Program-made: the position numbers and the translations under genes
Assembly: GCF_017313225.1 (NCBI RefSeq)
Contig: NZ_JAFLNE010000008.1
Coordinates: 1-64,000 of the forward strand
DNA: 64,000 nt
Source of the DNA: Allomuricauda sp. CAU 1633
Lineage (GTDB): Bacteria; Bacteroidota; Bacteroidia; Flavobacteriales; Flavobacteriaceae
Direction of reading: 5' to 3'
Notes under the pieces: model-generated
What the model was told of the DNA's origin: nothing
The model's database searches: none
Seen by the model: the letters and a program-made list of their open reading frames with translations, nothing else
In this document: positions 53,790 to 63,084 of the stretch, one piece after another
Numbering within the stretch: the stretch's first letter is position 1
Layout of the letters: the number at the start of each line of letters is the position of its first letter

Positions 53790-55112
53790 TTAGTTTTTAG
53801 TATTGACTCTGGCCAGCATAAATATTCCCACCAAAAAGAAAAGCCCCAAAAAGATGATGCTGTTCCGCATGCTTCCAGTAAACTGGGACACCGCCCCATA
53901 TAGAAAAGTACCGATAATAATCCCTATTTTTTCGGCTACATCATAAAAGCTGAAGAATGAGGTGGTATCGGTGGTCTCCGGCAAAAATTTGGAATATGTA
54001 GATCGTGACAGGGCTTGAATTCCCCCCATAACAAGGCCCACAAAACTTGCTGCGATATAAAAATCCATCGGTGTCTCCAAAAAATAGGCGTAGACACATA
54101 GCACCACCCAAATACAGTTAATGACCATCAATGTATTGATGTTTCCAAATCTGCTAGACGCTTTTGCGGTCAACGTTGCTCCTAAAATGGCCACAATCTG
54201 AATCACCAAAATGCTTACAATTAATCCCGTAGTTCGTTCACTGTCTGATCCCCATGCTATTTCTTCTTCGCCAAAATAAGTGGCTATCAGCATTACGGTC
54301 TGTACCGCCATGCTGTAGACAAAAAAGGCACCCAGATAGCGTTTCAATCGGGTTTGATCTCCCAGTTGTCTCCAAACACTTTGAAGTTCATGAAACCCGT
54401 TCATGATAATGTTTTTTCGCTCTCCTTCGCGTTTGTAGCCTTTGGGCAGGTGTTTGAATGTATATTGACTGAATAGCGCCCACCAAATCCCTACAGAAAT
54501 GAAAGAGTATTTCATAGCCTTGATTTCAGCGGCCTCTCCTCCACTATCTGTAATCCCAAAAACATCGGGCTGCATCACCATGGCCAAATTGAAAACCAAC
54601 AATATTACGCTACCCACATAGCCAAAAGAAAAACCTTTTGCACTGACTCGGTCTTGCTGTTCAGGATAGGCTATATCGGGTAAATACGAATTATTGATGG
54701 CAAAACTGACCCAGAATCCAACCAAACCAAAGAAATAACAGATCAGTCCAAAATAAATGTTCTCCAAGGAAAACCAGTACAGACCTATGCAAGAAAGTGC
54801 CCCCAAATAGCAGAAAAACTTGAGAAAGACCCTTTTGTTTCCCAAATAGTCTGCAATACCGGACACCAAAGGAGTTACAATGGCAATAAAAACAAAGGCC
54901 AGGGATGTAACATAGCTGATAAGGGGCGCTCGGGCTATTTCCCCGCCAAATACCGTTACTTTTTCAATACCGGCCACACGGAAAAGGGCTCCGTAAAAAA
55001 TAGGAAATACCGCTGAGGAAATAACAAGACTGTAGACCGAGTTGGCCCAATCGTAAAACGCCCAAGCATTCAATAGTTTTTTACTTCCTTTTAGTGCCAG
55101 TACTTGTGCCAT
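53790..55112 (-). CDS. MFS transporter, UMF1 (Vacuole effluxer Atg22-like) family
   Basis: A 440-residue membrane protein with about twelve hydrophobic segments and the UMF1 N-terminus LKGSKKLLNAWAFYDWANSV, a diagnostic signature, followed by SLVISSAVFPIFYG. Loop motifs ALSRSTYSKFLPETTDT-like and FFSFYDVAEKIGIIIGTFLY are also of the family. The substrate is unknown. It is cotranscribed with the YdjC gene four bases downstream, so transport of a sugar product is a fair guess. Confidence 0.88.
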   Translation of the reverse strand: MAQVLALKGSKKLLNAWAFYDWANSVYSLVISSAVFPIFYGALFRVAGIEKVTVFGGEIARAPLISYVTSLAFVFIAIVTPLVSGIADYLGNKRVFLKFFCYLGALSCIGLYWFSLENIYFGLICYFFGLVGFWVSFAINNSYLPDIAYPEQQDRVSAKGFSFGYVGSVILLVFNLAMVMQPDVFGITDSGGEAAEIKAMKYSFISVGIWWALFSQYTFKHLPKGYKREGERKNIIMNGFHELQSVWRQLGDQTRLKRYLGAFFVYSMAVQTVMLIATYFGEEEIAWGSDSERTTGLIVSILVIQIVAILGATLTAKASSRFGNINTLMVINCIWVVLCVYAYFLETPMDFYIAASFVGLVMGGIQALSRSTYSKFLPETTDTTSFFSFYDVAEKIGIIIGTFLYGAVSQFTGSMRNSIIFLGLFFLVGIFMLARVNTKN

Positions 55113-55208
55113 GGTGGTTGGTTAAAATAAAAATGTCACTTTGAACTTTTAATGAAACTAAATTTCACGCTGGCTCAAAATGACATTTTTGGTTTGTTAT
55201 ATCCCAAT

Positions 55209-56018
55209 TTATTTGAATGATGTTACTCCAAATTTACGGGCTTCTTGTTTTGCTGCCGGTGCCCAAGCCGTTAAATTACTGATACGGGTATCATTGGATG
55301 GGTGGGTGCTCATAAACTCAGGTGGTGCCTCCCCTCCAGATTGTGCTTTCATTCGCTGCCAAAGCCTTGCTGCCTCATCGGGGTTATATCCAGCAATGGC
55401 CATAATCTGCAATCCAATTCGGTCTGCTTCAGTCTCATGACTTCTACTGAAAGGCAACATTACCCCAACCGTTGATCCCAATCCATAGGCCGTGTTGAAC
55501 GTATTTCTTGCTTCGGGGTCTTGGATGGCCACATTTCCGGCAACCGCTCCTATCTGTTGCAACATTCCCGCGCTCATACGCTGTGCACCATGATCGGCCA
55601 AGGCGTGAGCCACCTCATGCCCCATGACCACGGCTATTCCGGTTTCATTTTGGGTGATGGGCAATATGCCGGTGTAGAATACAATCTTACCGCCAGGCAT
55701 ACACCATGCATTCACAGTTTCATCATCCACTAAATTGTATTCCCATTTATAATCCTTTAAATAGCCAGGATACCCATTGGCATCGAGCCAACGCTCAGCA
55801 GCAGAGGCGATACGCTGCCCCACCCGTGTGATCATCTGGGCATCGGATGTTCCCGTGACCACCTTGTTATCTCCCAAAAACTCATCGTATTGGGCAAATG
55901 CCATAGGAAAAATTTGGCTATTTGGGTAAAAATTGAGTGTGCTCTTCCCTGTAAACGGATTTGTTTTGCATGCGGCCACAACCAAGAATACTGCAACCGT
56001 CAAAATCAACCTTTTCAT
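55209..56018 (-). CDS. M48-family lipoprotein metalloprotease
   Basis: A 269-residue protein with a lipobox at the N-terminus (FLVVAACKTNPF) and an M48 peptidase domain with zinc ligands in VVMGHEVAHALADHGAQRMS and the later RSHETEADRIGLQIMAIAGY. The family is related to BepA/LoiP, which control outer-membrane protein quality. The C-terminal RMKAQSGGEAPPEFMSTHPS is also typical. It is followed by GH31 upstream on the same strand and is probably separately transcribed. Confidence 0.92.
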   Translation of the reverse strand: MKRLILTVAVFLVVAACKTNPFTGKSTLNFYPNSQIFPMAFAQYDEFLGDNKVVTGTSDAQMITRVGQRIASAAERWLDANGYPGYLKDYKWEYNLVDDETVNAWCMPGGKIVFYTGILPITQNETGIAVVMGHEVAHALADHGAQRMSAGMLQQIGAVAGNVAIQDPEARNTFNTAYGLGSTVGVMLPFSRSHETEADRIGLQIMAIAGYNPDEAARLWQRMKAQSGGEAPPEFMSTHPSNDTRISNLTAWAPAAKQEARKFGVTSFK

Positions 56019-56060
56019 ACGTAATTTTTAATAGTGTTTAGTAATAGGGAAATTACAAAA

Positions 56061-58460
56061 TTATTTTCCAAAAATATGGAGCTCTGTAAAATCCTTACTT
56101 ACTTCAATGGAATTGCTTCCATTCAATTTTATGTCTTCTGGATTGACCTCTTCATTGTCCAATTCCACCATTCCAATGCTAAATGGCAAACCATGGAAGT
56201 AGAGTCTGAATTTTTCGTACGGCGTAATAAAATTACCGTCCTTGAACTGCTGTATGATCAATTCGTTCTGTTTGCCCCGCAACCTAAAATTCCGTAGACT
56301 GAAACGTCCTTTTTTATAGTCGTAACCATCTTGTTGGTCTTCATACACGCTGGAATTTTCCAAGCCTTCCTTATAGTAGACATCAATTCGCAGTTCCTTG
56401 ATCTCTTTTTCACCTACATATTGCTGAACTGGATATTTTGGTATCATGGCCCCTTCTTTCACATATAAGGGAATCTTGTGAATTTCGGCTGGAACCCATT
56501 TTTCCATTCCTCCGGTAATTACCTCATCGGTCCAGTAGCTATACCATTTGCCCTTTGGAAAAAACATTCGTCTCCCTTGGGCATTGGGTTCCTGTACTGG
56601 GCATACCAACATTTTTTCACCAAAAAGGAACTCATCGGTCCTAAAATGGGTCTGTGTATCTTCTTGATCGTAAAAAACCAACGACTGAAGCATGGGCATA
56701 CCTTCTTTAATATACTTGTAGAACATGGTATACAAATAAGGCAGTAACTGATATCTCAACTCGATATATTTCCGAACAATGTTGGTAATTTCCTCACCAA
56801 AAGACCAAGGTTCCTGATCTCCATGATCTCCACTGGAATGCACCCTGCAAAATGGATGGAAAATGGCCAATTGGACCCATCTGGCAAACAATTCACCATT
56901 AGGTTGTTCTGCAAATCCACCAATATCGGAACCCACAAAGGAATATCCACTCATGCACATGCGCTGCATCTGCACATTAGCGATCCATAAATGCTCCCAG
57001 GTAGCCACATTATCTCCCGTCCATGTAGCACAGTAGCGTTGTGTCCCTGAATAAGCGGCCCGTGTAAGTACAAAAGGCCTCCTTGGAAAAGTGAACTTTT
57101 TTATACCCTCATATGTGGCACGCACCATCTGCATACCATATACATTGTGGGCCTTTCTATGGCTACAGGGATGACCGTCATAATCGTGGCGAACGTCCAG
57201 ATTGGCCGTTTTGGTCGGAACTTCCATAACCGCTGGTTCATTCATATCGTTCCAAACCCCTCTTACCCCCATATCGGCAATCATCTCTTTGTAGAGTCCT
57301 GCCCACCATTCGCGCACTTCGGGATCGGTAAAATCTGGAAACTTACATTCCCCTGGCCAAACTTTTCCCTTAAAATGGGGTCCATCTGCCCTTTTACAGA
57401 AAAAGTCGTTGTCCATGGCTTGTTGATATACCCAATAATCGCGGTCTATTTTTATCCCAGGATCAATCATGGTAATGACCTTGAATCCGTCCTCTTCCAT
57501 TTCTTCTACCATTTTCTTGGGATTGGGGAAATAACGATTGTTCCAGGTAAAGCATCTAAACCCTTCCATATAATCGATATCCAAATAAATAGCATCGCAG
57601 GGTATATTTAGTTTCCTGAAGGTAGATGCTATTTTTTTCACCTTTCGCTCAGGGTAATAGCTCCATTTGGACTGATGGAACCCCAACGCCCAAAGCGGGG
57701 GAAGTTCGGGTACGCCGGTCAAATCGGTGTAAGCTTCCACCACTTGGCTCATTTTTGGACCATAGAAGAAATAATAGTTCATCTCCCCACCATCGGCCCA
57801 AAAACTGGTTACATTTCTTTTTTCGTTGGCAAAATCAAAATAGGTGCTGAAGGAATTGTCAAAAAAGACACCATAGGCAATACTCTCCTTAAGACCCACA
57901 TAAAAAGGAATGGATTTGTACAAAGGTTCTTGGTCTTTCCCATAGGCATAGGAGTCCGTTACCCAATTGTTCACCCGCTTGCCCTTTAAGTTGGTATGGG
58001 AAGCTTTATCCCCCATTCCGTAGAAACTCTCACCGGAATGACAGGTTTTACTCATTTTTACAATATTGCCTCCGTAGTCATAATTTTCCTCCCAGTGGAA
58101 GCCCAATTCATCTTCGAGGATCACCGTATCTTCCAAATCCACAATCTGGACCTTAAGATCCGCTTTGCTGATATAGATTTTTATCTTGGAAGTGGTAATG
58201 ACGTACTCTGGGATTTCTTCCTTCACAGTGAGCTCATTGTACCCCAAACTCACATCCTCACTTATGGCATAGGAAAAGTCAGGTTCAAAAACGTATTCGG
58301 TAGCATATCTGAAACGAATGGCACTGTCTCGCAATATGGTGACCTGTAAAATAACTCCGTTCTGTGTGGTAAAATATAACTTGTCGTTTTCCTGTTTGAA
58401 ATCGACTATATGATTGGGAATCTGGTTCCCTCTTCTTTCAATTTCGGTGTTCGTAATCAT
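56061..58460 (-). CDS. Glycoside hydrolase family 31 alpha-glucosidase
   Basis: A 799-residue GH31 enzyme. The nucleophile is in GVRGVWNDMNEPAVME, the acid/base in CRVHSSGDHGDQEPW, and PLWALGFHQSKWSYYPERKV opens the barrel. No signal peptide is visible (MITNTEIERRGNQIPNHIV), so it probably acts in the cytoplasm on imported or glycogen-derived alpha-glucans. It lies 96 bases downstream of glgB on the same strand, consistent with a role in glycogen or starch metabolism. Confidence 0.93.
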   Translation of the reverse strand: MITNTEIERRGNQIPNHIVDFKQENDKLYFTTQNGVILQVTILRDSAIRFRYATEYVFEPDFSYAISEDVSLGYNELTVKEEIPEYVITTSKIKIYISKADLKVQIVDLEDTVILEDELGFHWEENYDYGGNIVKMSKTCHSGESFYGMGDKASHTNLKGKRVNNWVTDSYAYGKDQEPLYKSIPFYVGLKESIAYGVFFDNSFSTYFDFANEKRNVTSFWADGGEMNYYFFYGPKMSQVVEAYTDLTGVPELPPLWALGFHQSKWSYYPERKVKKIASTFRKLNIPCDAIYLDIDYMEGFRCFTWNNRYFPNPKKMVEEMEEDGFKVITMIDPGIKIDRDYWVYQQAMDNDFFCKRADGPHFKGKVWPGECKFPDFTDPEVREWWAGLYKEMIADMGVRGVWNDMNEPAVMEVPTKTANLDVRHDYDGHPCSHRKAHNVYGMQMVRATYEGIKKFTFPRRPFVLTRAAYSGTQRYCATWTGDNVATWEHLWIANVQMQRMCMSGYSFVGSDIGGFAEQPNGELFARWVQLAIFHPFCRVHSSGDHGDQEPWSFGEEITNIVRKYIELRYQLLPYLYTMFYKYIKEGMPMLQSLVFYDQEDTQTHFRTDEFLFGEKMLVCPVQEPNAQGRRMFFPKGKWYSYWTDEVITGGMEKWVPAEIHKIPLYVKEGAMIPKYPVQQYVGEKEIKELRIDVYYKEGLENSSVYEDQQDGYDYKKGRFSLRNFRLRGKQNELIIQQFKDGNFITPYEKFRLYFHGLPFSIGMVELDNEEVNPEDIKLNGSNSIEVSKDFTELHIFGK

Positions 58461-58556
58461 AGCTGGCTGTTCAGACTAGCAAAAGAAATACTTTAGTGCG
58501 ACAAATTAAAAAGATGTTTTGAACAAGAACCTAACTACAACGATGTAGTAGCACCA

Positions 58557-60452
58557 TTATTTATATACCACCACCGATAAGGGGGGTAATGTCATCACAA
58601 CCGATTGCGTATGTCCGTTCCATTCGGTTTTTGAAGGCTTTAATGATTTCTTGCCCATACCGCTGCCCGAATATTTGGTGTCGTCACTGTTGAAAATCAA
58701 TTTTAGTGGGGTGTTCTTGGGAACTCCAACCCTATATTTTTCGCGGGGTACCGGCGTAAAGTTGCATGCAACTATAAGGTCATCCTTGGGGTCATTTCCT
58801 TTTCTGATGTATGTAACCACCGTATTCTCTCTATCGTTGTACTCAATCCACTGGAAACCATCTGGACTGAACTGTTTTTCATACAATGCCGGATTGCTCT
58901 TATAAACCTTGTTAAGATCCTTGATAACTTCTTGAATTCCAGAGTGAAAATCGTATTGGGTGAGATGCCAATCCAGACTTTCTTGAAAATTCCACTCTGA
59001 GGATTGCCCAAACTCACCTCCCATAAACAGTAGATTACCGCCCGGGTGAGTGAACATATATCCGAATAGGAGTCTTAGGTTGGCAAAACGCTGCCATTCG
59101 TCTCCTGGCATACGGTACAGAAGGGATTGTTTTCCATAGACCACCTCATCATGCGAAAATGGCAATACAAAGTTTTCGGTAAACGCATAGGTCATGCTGA
59201 AGGTGATGTCATTCAAATCGTAGGAGCGATAGATAGGTTCCTTTTTAAAGAACTCCAAGGTATCATGCATCCAACCCATCATCCATTTCATTCCAAATCC
59301 CAATCCGCCATAATGAACTGGTTTGGTAACTCCAGAAAATGCCGTTGATTCCTCGGCAATGGTCTGCACCCCTTTAAAACTGGCATAGACTTCTTGATTC
59401 ATTTCCCTGAGAAAGGACAAGGCTTCCAAATTTTCATTGTTACCGTACATATTGGGCTCCCACTCCCCATCTTCACGGGAATAGTCCAGATACAACATGG
59501 AAGCCACGGCATCCACCCGAAGCCCATCCACATGATAGTGGTCCAACCAAAAAATGGCATTACTGATCAAAAAGGCACGGACCTCATTTCTACCGTAATT
59601 AAAAATCAAACTCTTCCAATCGGGATGGTATCCCCTCCTTCGGTCTGGGTGCTCATAAAGGTGAGATCCGTCAAAATAGCCCAGACCATGGGCGTCTTCT
59701 GGAAAATGCGAGGGTACCCAATCCAAAATAACCCCTATTCCTTTTTGATGAAACTTGTCAACCAGCACTTTAAAATCCTCTGGTTTTCCAAAACGGGAGG
59801 TTGGAGCAAAATATCCGGTTATCTGATACCCCCAGGAAGGATCAAAAGGGTATTCCATCACCGGCATGAATTCCACGTGGGTAAAGCCCATTTGGTCCAC
59901 ATAGTCTACCAACTGGTCAGCCATTTCAATATAAGTGAGCGACTCCCAGCCATTTTTCTTTTTCCATGAGCCCAGATGCACCTCATATACTGAATACGGT
60001 TTGTCCAGACCATTTTTTTCCTCTCGGGTATCCATCCATTTCTTGTCTTTCCAGTCATAGGGAGCATCCCAAACCAAGGAAGCCGTGTTGGGTGGATGCT
60101 CACAAAATCGTGCAAAGGGGTCGGCCTTTTCGGTCCAAATATCATTGTTGTGGGAATGAATTTTGTATTTGTATTTGGTTCCTTTATCCACACCGGGGAT
60201 AAAACCTTCCCAAATACCACTGGCGTCCCATCGTACATTGAGTTCATGCTCACCAGCATTCCAATAATTGAAATCGCCAATCACCGACACCGATTTGGCC
60301 GAAGGGGCCCAAACTGCAAAATAAGTACCCTTAACGCCATCAACTTCAGTGAGGTGCGACCCCAATTTATCATAGAGTCGAAAATGTTTTCCGGCCTTAA
60401 AAAGATTGATATCAAATTCTGAAAATAAACTGTGAACAATTACGTTGGACAT
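58557..60452 (-). CDS. glgB: 1,4-alpha-glucan branching enzyme
   Basis: A 631-residue GH13 enzyme with an N-terminal CBM48 domain (GTYFAVWAPSAKSVSVIGDF) and the catalytic barrel. Catalytic residues lie in VDGLRVDAVASMLYLDYSRE (nucleophile Asp), TIAEESTAFSGVTKP (Glu) and PFSHDEVVYGKQSLL (His-Asp). It forms alpha-1,6 branches in glycogen. A good promoter lies at 60492-60522. GH31 follows downstream; other glycogen genes are not in the window. Confidence 0.96.
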   Translation of the reverse strand: MSNVIVHSLFSEFDINLFKAGKHFRLYDKLGSHLTEVDGVKGTYFAVWAPSAKSVSVIGDFNYWNAGEHELNVRWDASGIWEGFIPGVDKGTKYKYKIHSHNNDIWTEKADPFARFCEHPPNTASLVWDAPYDWKDKKWMDTREEKNGLDKPYSVYEVHLGSWKKKNGWESLTYIEMADQLVDYVDQMGFTHVEFMPVMEYPFDPSWGYQITGYFAPTSRFGKPEDFKVLVDKFHQKGIGVILDWVPSHFPEDAHGLGYFDGSHLYEHPDRRRGYHPDWKSLIFNYGRNEVRAFLISNAIFWLDHYHVDGLRVDAVASMLYLDYSREDGEWEPNMYGNNENLEALSFLREMNQEVYASFKGVQTIAEESTAFSGVTKPVHYGGLGFGMKWMMGWMHDTLEFFKKEPIYRSYDLNDITFSMTYAFTENFVLPFSHDEVVYGKQSLLYRMPGDEWQRFANLRLLFGYMFTHPGGNLLFMGGEFGQSSEWNFQESLDWHLTQYDFHSGIQEVIKDLNKVYKSNPALYEKQFSPDGFQWIEYNDRENTVVTYIRKGNDPKDDLIVACNFTPVPREKYRVGVPKNTPLKLIFNSDDTKYSGSGMGKKSLKPSKTEWNGHTQSVVMTLPPLSVVVYK

Positions 60453-60491
60453 AAACTATATTTAACAATTACAATATAACACATCTTTCCT

Positions 60492-60522
60492 CAAGAATAC
60501 GATTTTAGCAGAATCCTTTCAA
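60492..60522 (-). promoter_or_regulatory. Candidate promoter of glgB
   Basis: Read on the minus strand: TTTG (ending 60520), a 20-base spacer and TATTCTTG (60499-60492), seven of eight matches to TAnnTTTG. Confidence 0.5.
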
Positions 60523-60611
60523 ATAAAATCCAGTTCTTTTGAAAAAATGGAATGCTTTTTGATTTTTACCAAAAAACAGATAAAATGAAAACAAATCAAA
60601 AATCCAAAATC

Positions 60612-61190
60612 ATGAATAAATTCAATAGTATTATTTCAGCGTTTATCGTATTGTTCACCGTTGCCTGTGAAGGCCCACAAGGCCCTCCAGGGTTTGATGG
60701 AAATGACGGCTTTGATGGCGTAGACGGTGCCGATGGCATCCAAGGACAGGTAGTGGAAGTGGAAGGCGTTAACTTTGGGTATGATGGTGTTGACAACCTT
60801 TTTAGTACCCTAATTAATTTTAGTGATGTTACCGACTTTGAAGTCTTTGAGGCTGATGCCGTTTTGGTATATCGTTGGGCCGGCACCGTAGGTTTACAGG
60901 ATGGTAGCGATGCCGATTTATGGAGTCAAATCCCACAAAATTATTTTCTCCCCGAAGGAACTATTCAATATGTGTTTGAGCATACTTTTGTGGATGTGGA
61001 GCTGTTTATTGACGGTAACTTTGATATGTCTTCCTTGAGCACAGATTTTACCGATGATCAAATTTTCCGAATTGTGTTTGTGCCCAGTGTCTTTGCCGAT
61101 GCCTCCAAAATGGATACCTCCAATATAGAAAATGTGATGGCCACCTTAGGCATTGAAGAAGATCAAGTGCAAAAATTGGATTTGAATTAA
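60612..61190 (+). CDS. Exported collagen-like lipoprotein
   Basis: A 192-residue protein with a signal peptide (MNKFNSIISAFIVLFTVACE, start ATG 60612; earlier in-frame Met codons at 60552 and 60585 are possible) and a likely lipid-modified cysteine. Directly after it is a short collagen-type stretch of G-x-y triplets (GPQGPPGFDGNDGFDGVDGA), then a domain rich in aspartate and aromatic residues with no recognised family. Short Gly-x-y tracts occur at the base of many flavobacterial surface lipoproteins. It ends before the terminator at 61214. Confidence 0.75.
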   Translation: MNKFNSIISAFIVLFTVACEGPQGPPGFDGNDGFDGVDGADGIQGQVVEVEGVNFGYDGVDNLFSTLINFSDVTDFEVFEADAVLVYRWAGTVGLQDGSDADLWSQIPQNYFLPEGTIQYVFEHTFVDVELFIDGNFDMSSLSTDFTDDQIFRIVFVPSVFADASKMDTSNIENVMATLGIEEDQVQKLDLN

Positions 61191-61213
61191 TCCCATTTCA
61201 TAAATATACTTTC

Positions 61214-61242
61214 AAAGTCCCATGGGTACCCTTTGGGACTTT
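61214..61242 (+). terminator. Rho-independent terminator
   Basis: AAAGTCCCA at 61214-61222 and TGGGACTTT at 61234-61242 form a nine-base-pair stem with an 11-base loop, followed by CTTTTTGG. It ends the collagen-like gene and overlaps the next promoter. Confidence 0.8.
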
Positions 61243-61259
61243 TCTTTTTGGTATTTTTG
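61233..61259 (+). promoter_or_regulatory. Candidate promoter of the msrB pair
   Basis: TTG at 61233-61235, a 16-base spacer and a perfect TATTTTTG at 61252-61259, 45 bases before the msrB start. The spacer is slightly shorter than usual. Confidence 0.5.
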
Positions 61260-61304
61260 AAAGGATAGGCTAAAAACCACGTCTATTGAATAAAAAAGAC
61301 GAAA

Positions 61305-61796
61305 ATGGGAAAAAAATTGCTTTTGATCGTGCTTTTGGCCCTTGTTGGGTGCAAAGGCACTTCACAAGAAGAGAAAAAGGAAATTAAAAAAGAAACAGCC
61401 TACAAAGTCACCAAGACTGATGCTGAATGGAGGGCAGAACTTACGGATATGGAATATTATGTCCTCCGGAAAGAAGCCACCGAAAATGCCTTCACCAGTG
61501 ACCTTTTGGACAACAAAGAAAAAGGCACCTATGTTTGTGCCGGATGCGGAACTCCGGTTTTCCGAAGTGAGCATAAGTTTAAATCTGGAACAGGATGGCC
61601 AAGTTTTGATCGGGAAATTCAGGGCAATGTGGCTTATGATGTAGACTATAAGATTGGTGTAGCCCGCACCGAGGAACATTGCGCAACCTGTGGCGGACAT
61701 TTGGGACATGTTTTTAACGATGGTCCTCGTGAAACAACAGGAAAACGCCATTGCATCAATGGTGTGGCACTGGATTTTATCCCGGACGGAAATTAA
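61305..61796 (+). CDS. msrB: Peptide-methionine (R)-S-oxide reductase, lipoprotein form
   Basis: A 163-residue MsrB with an N-terminal lipoprotein signal ([20 protein letters not shown]). The zinc site is CAGCGTPVF and [12 protein letters not shown], and the catalytic cysteine is in [14 protein letters not shown]. It reduces methionine-R-sulfoxide of proteins, here in the periplasm or attached to the inner face of the outer membrane. A second, cytoplasmic msrB follows eight bases later. Confidence 0.95.
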   Translation: MGKKLLLIVLLALVGCKGTSQEEKKEIKKETAYKVTKTDAEWRAELTDMEYYVLRKEATENAFTSDLLDNKEKGTYVCAGCGTPVFRSEHKFKSGTGWPSFDREIQGNVAYDVDYKIGVARTEEHCATCGGHLGHVFNDGPRETTGKRHCINGVALDFIPDGN

Positions 61797-61804
61797 TTTT
61801 TAAC

Positions 61805-62218
61805 ATGGCGACTGATAAATACGATATCCAAAAAACCGAAGAGGAGTGGCAAAAAGAACTCTCACCAGAGGAATATTATGTGCTTCGCCAAAAAGGCACC
61901 GAACGCCCCTTTACCGGACAATACAACCTTCATTTTGAAAATGGTGACTACCATTGCAAGGCTTGTAACGCCAAACTTTTTGAAAGTGAGCATAAATTCG
62001 AGAGTGGTTGTGGTTGGCCTTCTTTTGACCAAGCTGTGGAGGGTGCCATCGAATATATTCGAGATACATCGCATGGTATGATTAGAACCGAAACGGTCTG
62101 TGCCAACTGCGGAAGCCACTTGGGTCACGTTTTTAATGATGGTCCCAGAGAAACTACCGGGCAACGCTATTGCATCAACTCGGTGAGTATTGGCTTTGAT
62201 CCTTCGGATAACGAATGA
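61805..62218 (+). CDS. msrB: Peptide-methionine (R)-S-oxide reductase, cytoplasmic form
   Basis: A 137-residue MsrB without signal peptide ([19 protein letters not shown]). The zinc cysteines are in [17 protein letters not shown] and [19 protein letters not shown], and the catalytic cysteine is in [13 protein letters not shown]. It complements the lipoprotein MsrB of the gene before it. Start ATG 61805; the stop overlaps the DUF1572 start by four bases. Confidence 0.95.
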   Translation: MATDKYDIQKTEEEWQKELSPEEYYVLRQKGTERPFTGQYNLHFENGDYHCKACNAKLFESEHKFESGCGWPSFDQAVEGAIEYIRDTSHGMIRTETVCANCGSHLGHVFNDGPRETTGQRYCINSVSIGFDPSDNE

Positions 62219-62757
62219 ATTTTCAAGAAAACTATCTTTCCAGCGTCATTTTTGAGTTCCATCGGTATAAAACCATGGGTGACAAAACCTTTGTACAACT
62301 TACGGATGAGGATATCCTTTGGATCCATTCAGCAACGGATAATTCCATCGCCATCATTGTAAAACACATGGCTGGTAATATGCTGAGCCGGTGGACCAAT
62401 TTTTTAATTGAAGATGGTGAAAAACCTTGGCGCGAACGGGAAATAGAATTTGAAGCCACTTATACCTCCAAAAATGAAATGTTAGAAGCTTGGGAGAAGG
62501 GCTGGAACTGTCTGTTTGATGCCCTTGAAGAAATGAAAACCTTGGATTTTGACACCAAAATCAAAATAAGAAAGGAAGAACATACTCTTGTGGAGGCCGT
62601 GAACCGGCAACTCGCCCATTATTCCAGTCATGTTGGGCAAATTGTCCTTCTTGGAAAAATGATAAAAGGCTCACAATGGAAATCACTTTCCATCCCAAAA
62701 GGAGGCTCCGATGCCTTCAACAAAAGGATGTTTGGTAAAAGCCATGGTCCATTTTAA
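62215..62757 (+). CDS. DUF1572-family DinB-like protein
   Basis: A 180-residue DinB/YfiT-like four-helix protein of the DUF1572 family. The putative metal histidines are in [15 protein letters not shown] and [17 protein letters not shown], which match the DinB metal-binding pattern. The substrate is unknown; some relatives transfer small thiols. It starts in the ATGA overlap with the second msrB gene, so it belongs to the same transcript. The 3' side leads into an intergenic inverted repeat. Confidence 0.88.
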   Translation: MNFQENYLSSVIFEFHRYKTMGDKTFVQLTDEDILWIHSATDNSIAIIVKHMAGNMLSRWTNFLIEDGEKPWREREIEFEATYTSKNEMLEAWEKGWNCLFDALEEMKTLDFDTKIKIRKEEHTLVEAVNRQLAHYSSHVGQIVLLGKMIKGSQWKSLSIPKGGSDAFNKRMFGKSHGPF

Positions 62758-62777
62758 GGCGTGAGCATATTCATAAC

Positions 62778-62922
62778 GTCAATTCGAGTGATTTTGAGTG
62801 GTTACTAAGCTTGCCGAAGTAGAATAAAAAATTGTATCGAGAATACGTTATGAAATAAATTCTTGTTTTCGATACAAATTTTATTCGTTTCACTCCATAA
62901 AATTCACTCAAACTGACGAATT
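62778..62922. repeat. Long imperfect inverted repeat (MITE-like)
   Basis: The left arm (62778-62842) contains AATTCGAGTGATTTTGAGTG and AGAATAAAAAATTGTATCGA; the right arm (62868-62922) is its imperfect reverse complement, with TTCGATACAAATTTTATTCG and CACTCAAACTGACGAATT. The centre is an AT-rich 25-base loop. The layout, about 60-bp arms, looks like a mobile palindromic element or a strong transcription structure; it carries no gene. Confidence 0.75.
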
Positions 62923-62998
62923 TTTTCAAAATGTACAATGGGCACGGGAACAATAAAATCTGATTTCACAAACAAAGTCATTTTTGATTTTCCCACAC

Positions 62999-63030
62999 TT
63001 GGGATTTGGGGATTGAATTCCGTACTTTTG
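62999..63030 (+). promoter_or_regulatory. Promoter of lpdA
   Basis: TTG at 62999-63001, a 21-base spacer and a perfect TACTTTTG at 63023-63030; the leader hairpin CCTGCC-N8-GGCAGG follows before the start codon at 63085. Confidence 0.65.
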
Positions 63031-63084
63031 CACCTGCCCGCTCTAAGGCAGGCTTCAAATCTAACAACATAAAATCAAGATCTA

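Larger units (their letters stand above)
62758..63084. other. Intergenic region with long inverted repeat and lpdA promoter
   Basis: No convincing gene is present. The region holds the 145-bp imperfect inverted repeat at 62778-62922, then the lpdA promoter at 62999-63030, and a small leader hairpin CCTGCC/GGCAGG near 63033-63053. A 60-residue frame on the minus strand lies in the repeat and has no family likeness. Confidence 0.7.

Noticed and set aside
53786..53899. N-terminal extension of the YdjC gene
   Set aside because: It would overlap the MFS gene and lacks a signal peptide; the ATG at 53785 gives a clean one.
62771..62953. 60-aa minus-strand frame in the gap before lpdA
   Set aside because: It falls inside the long inverted repeat, has an improbable composition (many Phe, Tyr, Ser) and no promoter.
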